From Cereibacter johrii (GTDB taxonomy: Bacteria > Pseudomonadota > Alphaproteobacteria > Rhodobacterales > Rhodobacteraceae): a stretch of DNA of 36,720 nucleotides. The notes beneath the pieces were generated by a model that made no database searches, was not told where the DNA came from, and saw only the letters and a list, made by a program, of their open reading frames with translations. A program made the translations under genes and the position numbers. Positions 1 to 8,916 of this stretch are shown here, piece by piece. Location: assembly GCF_001720585.1 (NCBI RefSeq), contig NZ_MABH01000231.1, forward strand, positions 1 through 36,720, given 5' to 3'. Numbering within the stretch: position 1 is the first letter of the stretch; every line of letters begins with the position of its first letter.

Positions 1-87
1 GCGGCTGCGGGCACCGCTGCCCGCGCGCGGACCGGGCCTCTGTCAGGCGCGGCTTGCGCCGCTCCGCGCGAGGGGGCAAAAGGCGCC
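1..87. other. Left-edge non-coding stretch upstream of radA
   Basis: I see no gene I can support here. A small inverted repeat (GGCGC, 5-base loop, GCGCC; 46-60) lies before radA. It could be part of a terminator of an upstream gene outside the window, but it has no T-run. A purine-rich stretch at 71-83 (AGGGGG and AAAGG) probably supplies the radA ribosome binding site. Confidence 0.4.
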
Positions 88-1446
88 ATGGCCAAATCCT
101 CCCCCGTCTTCACCTGCCAGACCTGCGGCGCCGTCCACCGCAAGTGGGCCGGGCGCTGCGACGCCTGCGGCGCCTGGAACTCGATCGTCGAGGAAACGCC
201 CCTGTCGAGCGGGCCGAAGGCGCTCGGCTCCAAGGGCCGCACCATCGCGCTGAGCGACCTCGCCACCGAGGAGGCGGCGCCGCCGCGCACCTCCTCGGGC
301 ATCGACGAACTGGACCGCGTGCTGGGCGGAGGCCTCGTGCCCGCCTCGGCGATCCTCGTGGGGGGCGATCCCGGCATCGGCAAGTCGACCCTCCTTCTCC
401 AGGCAGCGGCGAGCTTTGCCAATGGCGGGGTGAAGTGCCTCTATATCTCGGGCGAGGAGGCGGCGGCGCAGGTGCGGATGCGCGCCCAGCGGCTCGGCCT
501 CGGGCAGGCGCCGGTGGCGCTGGGGGCCGAGACCAACCTGCGCGACATCCTGACCACGCTCGATGCCGAGCGCCCGGCGCTGGCCATCATCGACTCGATC
601 CAGACCATGTGGCTGGACAATGTGGAGTCCGCCCCCGGCTCGGTGGCGCAGGTGCGCGCCTCGGCGCACGAGCTCGTGACCTTCGCCAAGCGGCGGGGCG
701 TGGCCATCGTCATCGTGGGCCATGTGACGAAGGAGGGTCAGATCGCAGGCCCCCGCGTCGTCGAGCACATGGTCGATACGGTGCTCTATTTCGAGGGCGA
801 GCGCGGCCACCAGTTCCGCATCCTGCGCGCGGTCAAGAACCGCTTCGGCCCGGCCGACGAGATCGGCGTCTTCGAGATGACCGGCGGCGGGCTCGCGCAG
901 GTCGCCAACCCTTCCGCCCTCTTCCTGTCCGACCGCGACCAGCCCGCACCGGGCTCGGCCGTCTTCGCCGGCATCGAGGGCACCCGCCCCGTCCTGACCG
1001 AGATCCAGGCCCTCGTCTCGCCCTCGCCGCTCGGCACCCCGCGCCGGACTGTGGTGGGCCTCGACAGCGGCCGGCTCTCGACCATCCTCGCCGTCCTCGA
1101 GGCGCGCTGCGGCATCCCCTTCGCGGGGCTCGATGTCTTCCTCAACGTGGCGGGCGGCATGCGCGTCTCCGAGCCCGCGGCCGACCTTGCCGTGGCCGCG
1201 GCCCTCGTCTCGGCCCGCGAAGATGTGGCAATTCCGCCCGACATGGTGCTTTTCGGCGAGATCTCCCTCTCGGGTGCCCTCCGCCCGGTGGCCCAGACCG
1301 AAAGCCGCTTGAAAGAGGCCTCGAAACTTGGTTTCTCGCAGGCAATCGCGCCGACCCGCTCGAAACTGGGCCAGGACGAGGGAATGCGGGTGCGCCAGAT
1401 GCCCGACCTCGCGGCATTCGTGGGTGAGATGTTCGGGGCCGGGTAA
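88..1446 (+). CDS. radA: DNA repair protein RadA (Sms)
   Basis: RadA is a RecA-related ATPase that promotes branch migration and processing of recombination intermediates in the cytoplasm. The 452-residue protein has the full family architecture: an N-terminal C4 zinc finger (Cys10, Cys13, Cys24, Cys27), a Walker A motif GGDPGIGKST at about 92-101, the RadA-specific KNRFG motif at 250-254, and a C-terminal Lon-protease-like domain rich in the expected VGLDSGR and LDVFLNVAGG segments. Length is normal for the family. ATG 88 is chosen because the zinc finger begins at once and purine-rich sequence precedes it. cvpA follows after 18 bases, so the two are probably cotranscribed. Identification is secure. 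Confidence 0.97.
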   Translation: MAKSSPVFTCQTCGAVHRKWAGRCDACGAWNSIVEETPLSSGPKALGSKGRTIALSDLATEEAAPPRTSSGIDELDRVLGGGLVPASAILVGGDPGIGKSTLLLQAAASFANGGVKCLYISGEEAAAQVRMRAQRLGLGQAPVALGAETNLRDILTTLDAERPALAIIDSIQTMWLDNVESAPGSVAQVRASAHELVTFAKRRGVAIVIVGHVTKEGQIAGPRVVEHMVDTVLYFEGERGHQFRILRAVKNRFGPADEIGVFEMTGGGLAQVANPSALFLSDRDQPAPGSAVFAGIEGTRPVLTEIQALVSPSPLGTPRRTVVGLDSGRLSTILAVLEARCGIPFAGLDVFLNVAGGMRVSEPAADLAVAAALVSAREDVAIPPDMVLFGEISLSGALRPVAQTESRLKEASKLGFSQAIAPTRSKLGQDEGMRVRQMPDLAAFVGEMFGAG

Positions 1447-1464
1447 CGCCGAAGGAGCAGGCAC

Positions 1465-2079
1465 ATGGAAGGCTTTACCATCATCGACGCCGTGGTTGCG
1501 GCCGTCATCGTGCTGTCGGCGATCCTCGCCTACTCGCGCGGTCTCGTGCGCGAGGTCATGGCCATCGCGGGCTGGATCGCGGCCGCCGTGCTGGCCTTCG
1601 TCTTCGCAGCACAGGCGCAGCCGCTCATCAAGGAGGTGCCGGTCGTCGGCGACTTCCTCGGCGACAGCTGCGAGCTTTCGATCATCGCGGCCTTCGCGGC
1701 GGTCTTCGCGCTGGGCCTCGTGCTGCTCTCGCTCTTCACGCCGATCTTTTCCTCGGCCATCCGCAATTCCGCGCTGGGCGGCCTCGACCAGAGCCTGGGC
1801 TTCCTCTTCGGCGTGCTGCGCGGCGTCGTGCTCGTGGCGGTGGCGCTGATCGTCTACGACCGGGCCGTGGCCTCCGAGACCATCCCGATGGTGGATAATT
1901 CCCGCTCGGCCCGCGTCTTCGCCTCGTTCCAGGAGAATATCGACCAGTCGATCCCCTCCGACGCGCCCGGCTGGATCGTGGCCCGCTACGAGCAGCTCGT
2001 GAGCAGCTGCACCCTGCCCGCGACGCAGACACCGGCGCCCACCACCCCCGCGACGCCCGCCCCCGCACCCGCCAACTGA
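1465..2079 (+). CDS. cvpA: CvpA family membrane protein
   Basis: This 204-residue inner-membrane protein belongs to the CvpA (colicin V production) family, often found beside purF. I see about four hydrophobic segments (roughly residues 7-25, 31-50, 69-90 and 107-128). A polar region follows, then a low-complexity Pro/Ala/Thr tail with repeated TPAP-like units over the last 20 or so residues, which is unlikely to be folded. The ATG at 1465 has a clear Shine-Dalgarno AAGGAG at 1452-1457, 7 bases upstream. It sits between radA (18-base gap) and purF (84-base gap), a familiar alphaproteobacterial order. The molecular function of the family is not well settled; in enterobacteria it affects colicin V export and envelope stress. 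Confidence 0.9.
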   Translation: MEGFTIIDAVVAAVIVLSAILAYSRGLVREVMAIAGWIAAAVLAFVFAAQAQPLIKEVPVVGDFLGDSCELSIIAAFAAVFALGLVLLSLFTPIFSSAIRNSALGGLDQSLGFLFGVLRGVVLVAVALIVYDRAVASETIPMVDNSRSARVFASFQENIDQSIPSDAPGWIVARYEQLVSSCTLPATQTPAPTTPATPAPAPAN

Positions 2080-2127
2080 CGGAGCACGGCTTTGTGAGGG
2101 TGACAGCGGCGTGACAAGCCACTACAT

Positions 2128-2146
2128 GAGGGGCCAATCTCCCCTC
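2128..2146 (+). promoter_or_regulatory. Small hairpin in the purF leader
   Basis: A perfect 6-bp inverted repeat (GAGGGG, 7-base loop, CCCCTC) lies 17 bases before the purF start. It might affect translation or be an operator half-site pair. In this GC-rich DNA such a short repeat can arise by chance. Confidence 0.25.
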
Positions 2147-2163
2147 GGATTCGGAGCCCTCCC

Positions 2164-3627
2164 ATGCGCCCCTTCCTGAGCCACCCCTTCGACGATGACA
2201 AGTTGAAGGAAGAGTGCGGCGTTTTCGGTGTCATCGGTGTGTCTGACGCCGCCAACTTCGTCGCCCTCGGCATGCACGCGCTGCAGCACCGCGGGCAGGA
2301 GGCGGGCGGCATCGTCGCCTACGATCCCGAGCAGGGCTTCAACTCCGCCCGCCGCTTCGGCTATGTGCGCGACAATTTCACCGATCCCGACACGATGGCC
2401 ACCCTGCCCGGCGCGCTGGCCATCGGCCATGTGCGCTATTCGACCGCCGGTTCGAAGGGCGCCACCGCCATCCGCGACGTGCAGCCCTTCTTCGGCGAAT
2501 TCGCCATGGGCGGGGCGGCGGTCGCGCATAACGGCAACCTCACCAACGCGGCCGCGCTGCGGCGCGAGCTGATCGAGCGGGGCTCGATCTTCCAGTCCTC
2601 CTCGGACAGCGAATGCATTATCCACCTGATGGCGCGCTCGATCCAGAAGAACATCCCCGAGCGGATGAAGGACGCTTTGCGCCGCGTCGAGGGCGCCTTC
2701 TCGGTCGTCGCCATGACCCGCACCAAGCTGATCGGCGTCCGCGATCCGCTGGGCGTGCGCCCGCTGGTGATCGGCCGGATCGGCGAGGGCTGGGCGCTTT
2801 CCTCCGAGACCTGCGGCCTCGACATCATCGGCGCCGAGTTCATCCGCGAGGTCGAGCCGGGCGAGATGGTGGTGATCGACGAGACCCGCGGCATCGAGAG
2901 CTTCCACCCGTTCGAGCGCCGCGCCGCCCGCTTCTGCATCTTCGAACATGTGTATTTCTCGCGGCCGGATTCGATCCTCGGCGGCCGCTCGGTCTACGAG
3001 ACCCGGCGCCAGATCGGGGTGGAACTGGCCAAGGAAGCGCCCGTCGATGCCGATCTCGTCTGCCCGGTGCCCGACTCGGGCACTCCGGCCGCCATCGGCT
3101 TCAGCCAGCAGTCGGGCATTCCCTATGCGATGGGCATCATCCGCAACCAGTACATGGGGCGGACCTTCATCGAGCCGACCGAGCAGATCCGCAACATGGG
3201 CGTGCGGCTGAAGCTCAACGTCAACCGCGCGCTCATCAAGGGCAAGCGGGTGATCCTCGTGGATGATTCGGTCGTCCGCGGCACCACGTCGCGCAAGATC
3301 AAGGACATGATCCTCGATGCGGGCGCGGCCGAGGTCCATTTCCGCATCGCCTCGCCGCCGACGGCCTGGCCCTGCTTCTACGGCGTCGACACGCCCGAGC
3401 GGAGCAAACTTCTCGCCGCGAACATGTCCGAGGACGAGATGCGCGACTGGATCGGGGTCGATTCCCTGCGCTTCATCTCGCTCGACGGGCTCTATCGCGC
3501 CGTGGGCGAGGCCGGAGGCCGCGATCCGAATGCGCCGCGCTACTGCGATGCCTGCTTCTCGGGCGACTATCCCGTCGCGCCCTCCGACAAGATCGAGCAG
3601 GGTTTCGAGATGAAGGCGGCGGAGTAG
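2164..3627 (+). CDS. purF: Amidophosphoribosyltransferase PurF (Fe-S type)
   Basis: PurF transfers the glutamine amide nitrogen to PRPP, giving 5-phosphoribosylamine, the first committed step of purine synthesis. The 487-residue protein begins with a short propeptide; the glutamine-hydrolysing nucleophile is Cys18 in EECGVFG, so about 17 residues should be cleaved. The PRPP loop VILVDDSVVRGTT lies at about 363-375. Four cysteines in the family positions for a [4Fe-4S] cluster are present (Cys258, Cys404, Cys461, Cys464), which places it with the Bacillus-like Fe-S class and not the cluster-free E. coli class. The start ATG 2164 has GGAG about 8 bases upstream. A 7-bp stem follows directly after the stop codon. 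Confidence 0.97.
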   Translation: MRPFLSHPFDDDKLKEECGVFGVIGVSDAANFVALGMHALQHRGQEAGGIVAYDPEQGFNSARRFGYVRDNFTDPDTMATLPGALAIGHVRYSTAGSKGATAIRDVQPFFGEFAMGGAAVAHNGNLTNAAALRRELIERGSIFQSSSDSECIIHLMARSIQKNIPERMKDALRRVEGAFSVVAMTRTKLIGVRDPLGVRPLVIGRIGEGWALSSETCGLDIIGAEFIREVEPGEMVVIDETRGIESFHPFERRAARFCIFEHVYFSRPDSILGGRSVYETRRQIGVELAKEAPVDADLVCPVPDSGTPAAIGFSQQSGIPYAMGIIRNQYMGRTFIEPTEQIRNMGVRLKLNVNRALIKGKRVILVDDSVVRGTTSRKIKDMILDAGAAEVHFRIASPPTAWPCFYGVDTPERSKLLAANMSEDEMRDWIGVDSLRFISLDGLYRAVGEAGGRDPNAPRYCDACFSGDYPVAPSDKIEQGFEMKAAE

Positions 3628-3628
3628 G

Positions 3629-3647
3629 CCGCCCGCGCGACGGGCGG
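3629..3647 (+). terminator. Hairpin just after purF stop
   Basis: A perfect 7-bp stem (CCGCCCG, 5-base loop, CGGGCGG) begins two bases after the purF TAG. There is no T-run after it, so it may be a weak terminator or an mRNA 3'-end stabiliser working with the stronger hairpin downstream. Confidence 0.45.
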
Positions 3648-3697
3648 GCGCATGCCCCATGGGTTGCGCGCCCCTGCATTTCCCGCCATAGGCTGAA

Positions 3698-3727
3698 GCG
3701 CCGCCGGCCCGGAGCCGCGGCGCTTTT
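3698..3727 (+). terminator. Intrinsic terminator of the radA-cvpA-purF unit
   Basis: A strong stem is formed by GCGCCGC (3698-3704) with GCGGCGC (3717-3723). It is extended inward by GGC/GCC after one bulged C, giving about 10 base pairs, and is followed immediately by TTTT (3724-3727). It ends only 20 bases before the next start codon, so the downstream dehydrogenase either has a promoter within this short space or depends on readthrough. Confidence 0.7.
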
Positions 3728-3747
3728 CAGTCAGAAGGCCGCGATCC

Positions 3748-4413
3748 ATGAGCACCCTGCCCTCGCCCCGCATTGCCCTTGTCACCGGAGCCTCGCGCGG
3801 GCTCGGCACCGCGATCGCCGAGGAGCTTGGCGTGGAGGGCTGGCACGTCATCGCGGTGGCGCGCACGACGGGCGGGCTCGAGGACATGGACGACCGCATC
3901 CGGGGGCGCCGCCCCGGGGCCGAGCCCGCGACGCTGGCGCCGATGGATGTGACGAACGACGATGCGATGCGCCACCTCTGCCGCTCGATCTTCGACCGCT
4001 GGGGCGCCGTGCATCTCTGGGTCCATGCGGCGGTCCATGCGGCACCGCTCTGCCCGACCGGCCATCTCGATCCGAAGGACTGGGAGAAATCCATCGCGAC
4101 CAACGTCCGCGCGACCGGCATCCTGATCCCGATGGTCGAGCCGCTCTTGCGCGCGGGTCAGGGCACGGCGCTGTTCTTCGACGACCGCCATGCGGGCGAG
4201 CCCTTCTTCGGCGCCTATGGCGCGACCAAGGCCGCTCAGATCGCGCTGGTCCGGAGCTGGCAGGCCGAGACGCAGAAGATCGGCCCGCGCGTGCTGATCG
4301 AGACGCCCGAGCCGCTGCCGACCGCGACCCGCGGGCGCTTCTTCCCGGGCGAGGATCGCGACAGGCTTACCGACATCCATACCGAGGCGAAGCGGATCCT
4401 CGCGGGGCTCTGA
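3748..4413 (+). CDS. Short-chain dehydrogenase/reductase family protein
   Basis: This 221-residue Rossmann-fold protein belongs to the SDR superfamily. The NAD(P)-binding motif TGASRGLG lies near residues 12-19, and the Y-x3-K pair is Tyr157 and Lys161 in YGATK. The catalytic serine usually found about 13 residues before the tyrosine is missing: the strand reads FFDDRHAGEP, with Phe at that position. The enzyme may therefore use another residue or have lost redox activity. The closest family flavour is YciK-like. AGAAGG at about 3732-3737 could serve as ribosome binding site. It stands alone between a terminator and a convergent operon, so context gives no substrate. Confidence 0.85.
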   Translation: MSTLPSPRIALVTGASRGLGTAIAEELGVEGWHVIAVARTTGGLEDMDDRIRGRRPGAEPATLAPMDVTNDDAMRHLCRSIFDRWGAVHLWVHAAVHAAPLCPTGHLDPKDWEKSIATNVRATGILIPMVEPLLRAGQGTALFFDDRHAGEPFFGAYGATKAAQIALVRSWQAETQKIGPRVLIETPEPLPTATRGRFFPGEDRDRLTDIHTEAKRILAGL

Positions 4414-4439
4414 CCGGGCCGGCAGGTTCCCTCGAGGGT

Positions 4440-4466
4440 GAGCGCCGCCGAATACGGGCGGCGCTC
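4440..4466. terminator. Bidirectional hairpin between SDR gene and treY
   Basis: A perfect 10-bp inverted repeat (GAGCGCCGCC 4440-4449, 7-base loop, GGCGGCGCTC 4457-4466) lies between the convergent SDR gene (stop 4413) and treY (stop 4487). Position and stem strength suit a shared terminator. Neither side has a good T-run. Confidence 0.6.
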
Positions 4467-4486
4467 CAGCCCACAGGCGCCCTGCG

Positions 4487-7102
4487 CTAGCGTTCGATCA
4501 GCACCGCCACGGGCAGGCGGCCGAAGGCGAGCGTGCCGCTGGCCTCGGTGCCCGTCACCAGATCCTGCCACCGGCCCTGCGGGAGGCTCATCCCCTGGGC
4601 GGGGTGGGCGGCCCGGTTCAGCCGGCAGGCGACGAGCATCCGCGCGCCTTCGCCCGCGCGCAGGAAGGCGCAGATCCCCTCGCCCGCCTCCACGGGCTCG
4701 TAGCTGCCGCCTGCGAAGAGATCCGGCAGCTCGGCCCGCAGCCCCAGAAGCCGCGCGGTCAGCGCGAGCTTCACCGCCCCCGCCTCGGGCGGCACGTCCG
4801 CCGGCACTTTCTCCTGCATCTCCAGAAGCATCCGTTCGCGAAGCGCGAAATCCACCGGGCGGCGGTTGTCGGGATCGACGAGGCTCTGCTCCCAGAGGTC
4901 CGCGCCCTGATAGATGTCGGGCACGCCGGGCACGGTCAGCTTCAGCACGGTCTGGACGAGGATGTTCGCCAGAGCCTCGGGCGCGATGCGGCCATGGAAG
5001 GCCAGGAACGAGCGCAGGAAGGCGCTGTCAGGCGTGCCCAGGGCGCGCCCGATGAAGGCGCAGAAGGCCGCCTCATAGGCCTCGTTGCCGAAGACCCAGC
5101 GGGTGTTGACCGCAGCCTCGCGGATCGATTTCAGCATGGCCGCCTCGACCCGCTCGCGCAGGGCCGCCAGATCCTGGGCCTCCGGCGCCTCGGTCCAGTC
5201 CATCGGCCAGACGCCGAGCAGGAGCTGGTAGAAGAAATATTCCTCGCTGAGATCCACGGGTTCCTCGTCCGAGGCGAGCATCCCGTGCCATTCCTCGACC
5301 TTGGCCGCCCATTCCCCCACATGGCTGCCGATGGCCGCGATGCGCATCCGCGCATCCTCGCCGCGCTTCGTGTCGTGGGTCGAGGTGGTGAGCATGGCGC
5401 CCGGCTCGCGCGCCGCCCGATCCCGGTTCGCTTCATGGAAGGCCGCAAGGCTCACGCCGAAATGGCCGGGCTCGCTGCCGACCTCGTTCAGCGCGATCAG
5501 GCGCGAATAGCGGTAGAGCGCCCGGTCCTCGAGGCCCTTGGCCATCACCGGCCCGGTGAACTGCTGCAACCGCATGACGAGGGTCAGGATCTCGTCGCGC
5601 TTCTCGGGCTGCTCCTCGGCCAGATCCAGCGTCATGACCCCGCCGATGAAATCGTAGATGCCGGGGTCGATCTCGGGCGCACGGGCCTTGGCCCGCTCCA
5701 CCGCCGCCTCGACCCGGGCCCGGTCGGCCTCGGCCAGCCCGGAGGCATCGGCATAGGTGCGGTAGACGTCGAGCCCCGCGATCACCTGCGAGAGGCCCGA
5801 CCGCACCGCCGCCCGTCCGAAGTCGCGCCGGCGCGGATCCTCGGCCACCAGCGCCAGAAGCCGGTCCGTCAGGCTCTCGAGCTCGGAGGCCATGGGTTGC
5901 GCCATGATCTCGAGCTTGGCCTGATGGACCAGATCCTCGGGGCTCGCGGACTGGCCGGTGAAGCCCGCATGGATCTCCGTCAGCGCCTCCTCGGCGGCCG
6001 GATCGAGGATCAGGCCCACGGCGAGGTTCGCGAATTCGTAGCCCGTGGTACCGTCGGCCCGCCAGCTCTCGGGCAGGCTTTCGTCGGGGGCGAGGATCTT
6101 CTCGACATAGAGCGGGAACGGACGGTCGAGCGCGTCGCGCAGGCGCAGGCAGTAGCCCTTGGGATCGACCAGCCCGTCGATATGGTCGATGCGGATGCCC
6201 TCGACCACGCCCTCCTCCATCAGCCGCAGGATCAGCCGGTGCACGCCCGCGAAGACCTCGGCCTTCTCGACGCGGACGCCCGCGAGGTCGCTCATGGTGA
6301 AGAAGCGGCGGTAGTTGATCGCGTCGCTGTCCATCGAGAACTTGACCGCGCGCCAGTTCTGCGCCTCGGCCAGCCGGTCGAGCGCGGCCCAGCTGTCGAG
6401 ATCGCCGGGCGTGCCCCGGAAGGCCTCGACGGCCGGCGTGGGATCGATGTCGCGCAGCCGCCGCCGCAGGTCGGGCCAGACGGGATCGGAGGGCTCGGCG
6501 GCGCCCGCCGCCTCGAAGGCCGCGGCCAGCTCCTCGAAGCCCGGCGCCGCGCGCAGGATCGTCGCGTAGCTCTGCGGAGAGATCGGCAGCTTGTGCGTGT
6601 CATGCGCCCAGATGGCGAAGGCGCCGCGGTCGGGCTCGTAGCGCAGTTCCATGTCTCCCTGCGCCAGCACCTCGCCATACTGATCGCCGAGGAAGGGCAT
6701 CAGCACCTTCCCCGCAAGGCCCGGCGTCGCGCTCTCCCAGTCGATGTCGAACCAGTCCGCGACGGGGCTCTGGCGCCCCCATTCCAGCACCGAGAGCCAG
6801 AAGACATTGTCCGCCCCGCCCACGCCCATGTGGTTCGGCACGAAATCGACGATCACCCCCATGCCGTGGTCGCGGAAGGTCGCGGCCATGGCGCGGAAGT
6901 CCTCTTCGCCGCCGAGCTCGGGGCTGATGAGGCTGTAATGGACCCCGTCATAGCCGTGGGTCGAGCCCTCGCGCGCGGCGAGGATCGGCGAGGCATAGAG
7001 ATGGCTGATCCCCAGCCGCGCGAAATAGGGCGCGAGCCGTGCCGCATCCGAGAACCGGAAGTCGGAGGTGAACTGGATGCGGTAGGTGGCGCGGACGCTC
7101 AT
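4487..7102 (-). CDS. treY: Malto-oligosyltrehalose synthase TreY
   Basis: TreY converts the reducing-end alpha-1,4 linkage of a malto-oligosaccharide into an alpha,alpha-1,1 bond, giving maltooligosyl-trehalose for TreZ to cut. The 871-residue protein starts MSVRATYRIQF, typical of the family, and is a GH13 barrel. The predicted nucleophile is Asp306 in RIDHIDG and the acid/base Glu334 in YVEKIL. The open frame continues upstream into malQ, but that part is a shadow: the true ATG at 7102 overlaps the malQ TGA as ATGA (7099-7102) and has AGGGAG about 6 bases upstream. It is the last gene of the operon. The end reads LPVAVLIER before TAG. Confidence 0.95.
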   Translation of the reverse strand: MSVRATYRIQFTSDFRFSDAARLAPYFARLGISHLYASPILAAREGSTHGYDGVHYSLISPELGGEEDFRAMAATFRDHGMGVIVDFVPNHMGVGGADNVFWLSVLEWGRQSPVADWFDIDWESATPGLAGKVLMPFLGDQYGEVLAQGDMELRYEPDRGAFAIWAHDTHKLPISPQSYATILRAAPGFEELAAAFEAAGAAEPSDPVWPDLRRRLRDIDPTPAVEAFRGTPGDLDSWAALDRLAEAQNWRAVKFSMDSDAINYRRFFTMSDLAGVRVEKAEVFAGVHRLILRLMEEGVVEGIRIDHIDGLVDPKGYCLRLRDALDRPFPLYVEKILAPDESLPESWRADGTTGYEFANLAVGLILDPAAEEALTEIHAGFTGQSASPEDLVHQAKLEIMAQPMASELESLTDRLLALVAEDPRRRDFGRAAVRSGLSQVIAGLDVYRTYADASGLAEADRARVEAAVERAKARAPEIDPGIYDFIGGVMTLDLAEEQPEKRDEILTLVMRLQQFTGPVMAKGLEDRALYRYSRLIALNEVGSEPGHFGVSLAAFHEANRDRAAREPGAMLTTSTHDTKRGEDARMRIAAIGSHVGEWAAKVEEWHGMLASDEEPVDLSEEYFFYQLLLGVWPMDWTEAPEAQDLAALRERVEAAMLKSIREAAVNTRWVFGNEAYEAAFCAFIGRALGTPDSAFLRSFLAFHGRIAPEALANILVQTVLKLTVPGVPDIYQGADLWEQSLVDPDNRRPVDFALRERMLLEMQEKVPADVPPEAGAVKLALTARLLGLRAELPDLFAGGSYEPVEAGEGICAFLRAGEGARMLVACRLNRAAHPAQGMSLPQGRWQDLVTGTEASGTLAFGRLPVAVLIER

Positions 7103-8916
7103 GAGGGCTCCCTTGGTCGCTCGGCTTCGAGGGCCCCGGCGATGCCGCGGAACAGCGCGGTCTCGCCCAGAGCCTCCAGCGGCACGCCGAGCCTGCGCCG
7201 CCAGTTGGGATGTTCGTCCACGGTCGAGGGCACGTTCACCGGCGCCACCTCGCCAGCCATATCCTCGATCCGCACCGCGAAAAGGCGCGAGGGCGCGCGG
7301 GCGAGATGGCGGTGCACCGCCACGACCAGCGCCTCGGACGGATCCTCGGGGCCGATCCGGTCGATCTCGTCCCAGCCCATGAGGCCCGCCCGCGCCAGAT
7401 CCTCGAGCAGCTGGCGCCGCTCGATCCAGCGGAAGTCGCCCTGCTGGCGGGCGGCCTCGTCCGAGATCAGGCGGAAGTCGCGCCGGATCGCCACATCGTC
7501 GCCCCGCCACCAGCCGCGGAAGGTGGGCAGGTCGTGGGTGGAGAGGCAGACGAGCGCCTCGCGCGGATAGTGCTCGGGCGCGATATAGCCGTGGTCGTGC
7601 CGCTCGAAGAGCAGGATGCGGTAGGAGAGGATGTTCATCCGCGCCATCAGCTCGCGGAAGCCATCCGGCACGTTGCCCAGATCCTCGCCGATCACGATGG
7701 TGCGGTTGCGGCACGAGGCTTCGGCCAGCGCGCGCAGCATGTCCTCGATCGGGTAGCGCACATAGGTGCCCTGCGGCGCGCCCATCCCGTCGGGGATGAG
7801 GAAGAGCTGCCAGACGCCCATCGCATGGTCGATCCGCAGCGCGCCTGCGCGGCGCGTGGCATCCTGCATCAGCGCCCCGAAGGGGGCGGCGCGCAGATCG
7901 GCGAGCTTCACCGGAGAGAGGGGCGCCAGACCCCAGTCCTGACCCTGCGCGTTGAACCAGTCGGGCGAGGCCCCGATCCGGAGGCCCGACACGGCCAGGC
8001 TCGGGTCCGACCAGGTGCTCGATCCGTCCGGCACCTCGCCCACGGCGAAGTCGAGATAGAGCCCGATCTTCATCCCGGCGGCGCGGCAGGCATCGCGCGC
8101 CTCGCCGAGCTGCCGGTCGGCGATCCATTGCAGCCAGAGGTGGAAGCCCACCTCGTCGCCCCGCGCGTCGGCGAAGTCGATGACGGCCTGGCCCTCGGCG
8201 TCGTGGAACTCCACCGGCCAGCCGAGCCAGCCCGCGCCATGGCCATCCGCGACCATCTGGCCCGAGATCGCCTCGAAGAGCGCGTGGCGACGCAGGAGCT
8301 CGCCACCGTCGGCACAGAAGCGCATGAAGCCCATCGCATCGTCCGGCCCGTTGCGCCACAGACGCCGGAGCGCGCCGATCTTGGCTGCGGCCACCGCCGG
8401 ATAATCGACGAGATCGGGCGCGCGCAGCCGATCCAGCCCCTCGGGCGCGAGGTCGGGCGTGTAGCCCGGCACGCGGTCGACCGCGATATAGAGCGGGTTC
8501 AGGAAGCGCCGGTTCGAGGGCGAGAAGGGGCTGGTGTGGGCCGGATTGGCCAGAAACAGCGCGTGAAGCGGGTTCAGGCCGATGAAATCGGCCCCCGCGG
8601 CGCCTCCGATCCGCGCCAGATCGCAGAGATCGGCAAAATCGCCGATACCCCAGTTGCGCTCGGAGCGCAGCTGGTAGAGTTGCGCGGCAATGCCCCAGCG
8701 CCGCATCTCGCCCTCGGGCAGGAAGCAGCTGTAGCCTTCGGGCGCCCGCATCTCGGGCGGCGGCCGGTCGGGCGGCGGTCCCTCCAGCGGGATGCCGAAG
8801 GCCCCCAGCATCTCGCGCAGCGTCTCGACGGGCGCGCGGACGAACTCGCCGCCGAGCGCGTGATAGCTGGGCTGGATGGCGAACTCGGCCGCCCTGTCTT
8901 CGATGGTCCGGCTCAT
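7099..8916 (-). CDS. malQ: 4-alpha-glucanotransferase MalQ (amylomaltase)
   Basis: MalQ disproportionates malto-oligosaccharides by moving glucan segments between acceptors and releasing glucose. The 605-residue GH77 protein shows the family hallmarks: nucleophile Asp363 in ALRIDHAMG, acid/base Glu411 in IGEDLGNVPDGF, and STHDLPTFRGWW downstream. The N-terminal 70 or so residues (from MSRTIEDRAAEF) are an extra domain, common in bacterial MalQ. The start at 8916 overlaps the treZ stop as ATGA and has a GAGGAG Shine-Dalgarno inside the end of treZ. In this operon it would recycle short chains left by debranching and by TreY/TreZ, keeping chain length suitable for those enzymes. Confidence 0.95.
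   Translation of the reverse strand: MSRTIEDRAAEFAIQPSYHALGGEFVRAPVETLREMLGAFGIPLEGPPPDRPPPEMRAPEGYSCFLPEGEMRRWGIAAQLYQLRSERNWGIGDFADLCDLARIGGAAGADFIGLNPLHALFLANPAHTSPFSPSNRRFLNPLYIAVDRVPGYTPDLAPEGLDRLRAPDLVDYPAVAAAKIGALRRLWRNGPDDAMGFMRFCADGGELLRRHALFEAISGQMVADGHGAGWLGWPVEFHDAEGQAVIDFADARGDEVGFHLWLQWIADRQLGEARDACRAAGMKIGLYLDFAVGEVPDGSSTWSDPSLAVSGLRIGASPDWFNAQGQDWGLAPLSPVKLADLRAAPFGALMQDATRRAGALRIDHAMGVWQLFLIPDGMGAPQGTYVRYPIEDMLRALAEASCRNRTIVIGEDLGNVPDGFRELMARMNILSYRILLFERHDHGYIAPEHYPREALVCLSTHDLPTFRGWWRGDDVAIRRDFRLISDEAARQQGDFRWIERRQLLEDLARAGLMGWDEIDRIGPEDPSEALVVAVHRHLARAPSRLFAVRIEDMAGEVAPVNVPSTVDEHPNWRRRLGVPLEALGETALFRGIAGALEAERPREPS

Noticed and set aside
43-1464. Minus-strand open frame covering radA
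   Set aside because: Shadow; radA on the plus strand has zinc finger, Walker A and KNRFG motifs.
4604-7570. Plus-strand open frame of 988 codons opposite treY and malQ
   Set aside because: It is antisense to two genes with complete catalytic motifs. Its translation is rich in His/Arg/Gly and matches no domain, as expected for a shadow in GC-rich DNA.
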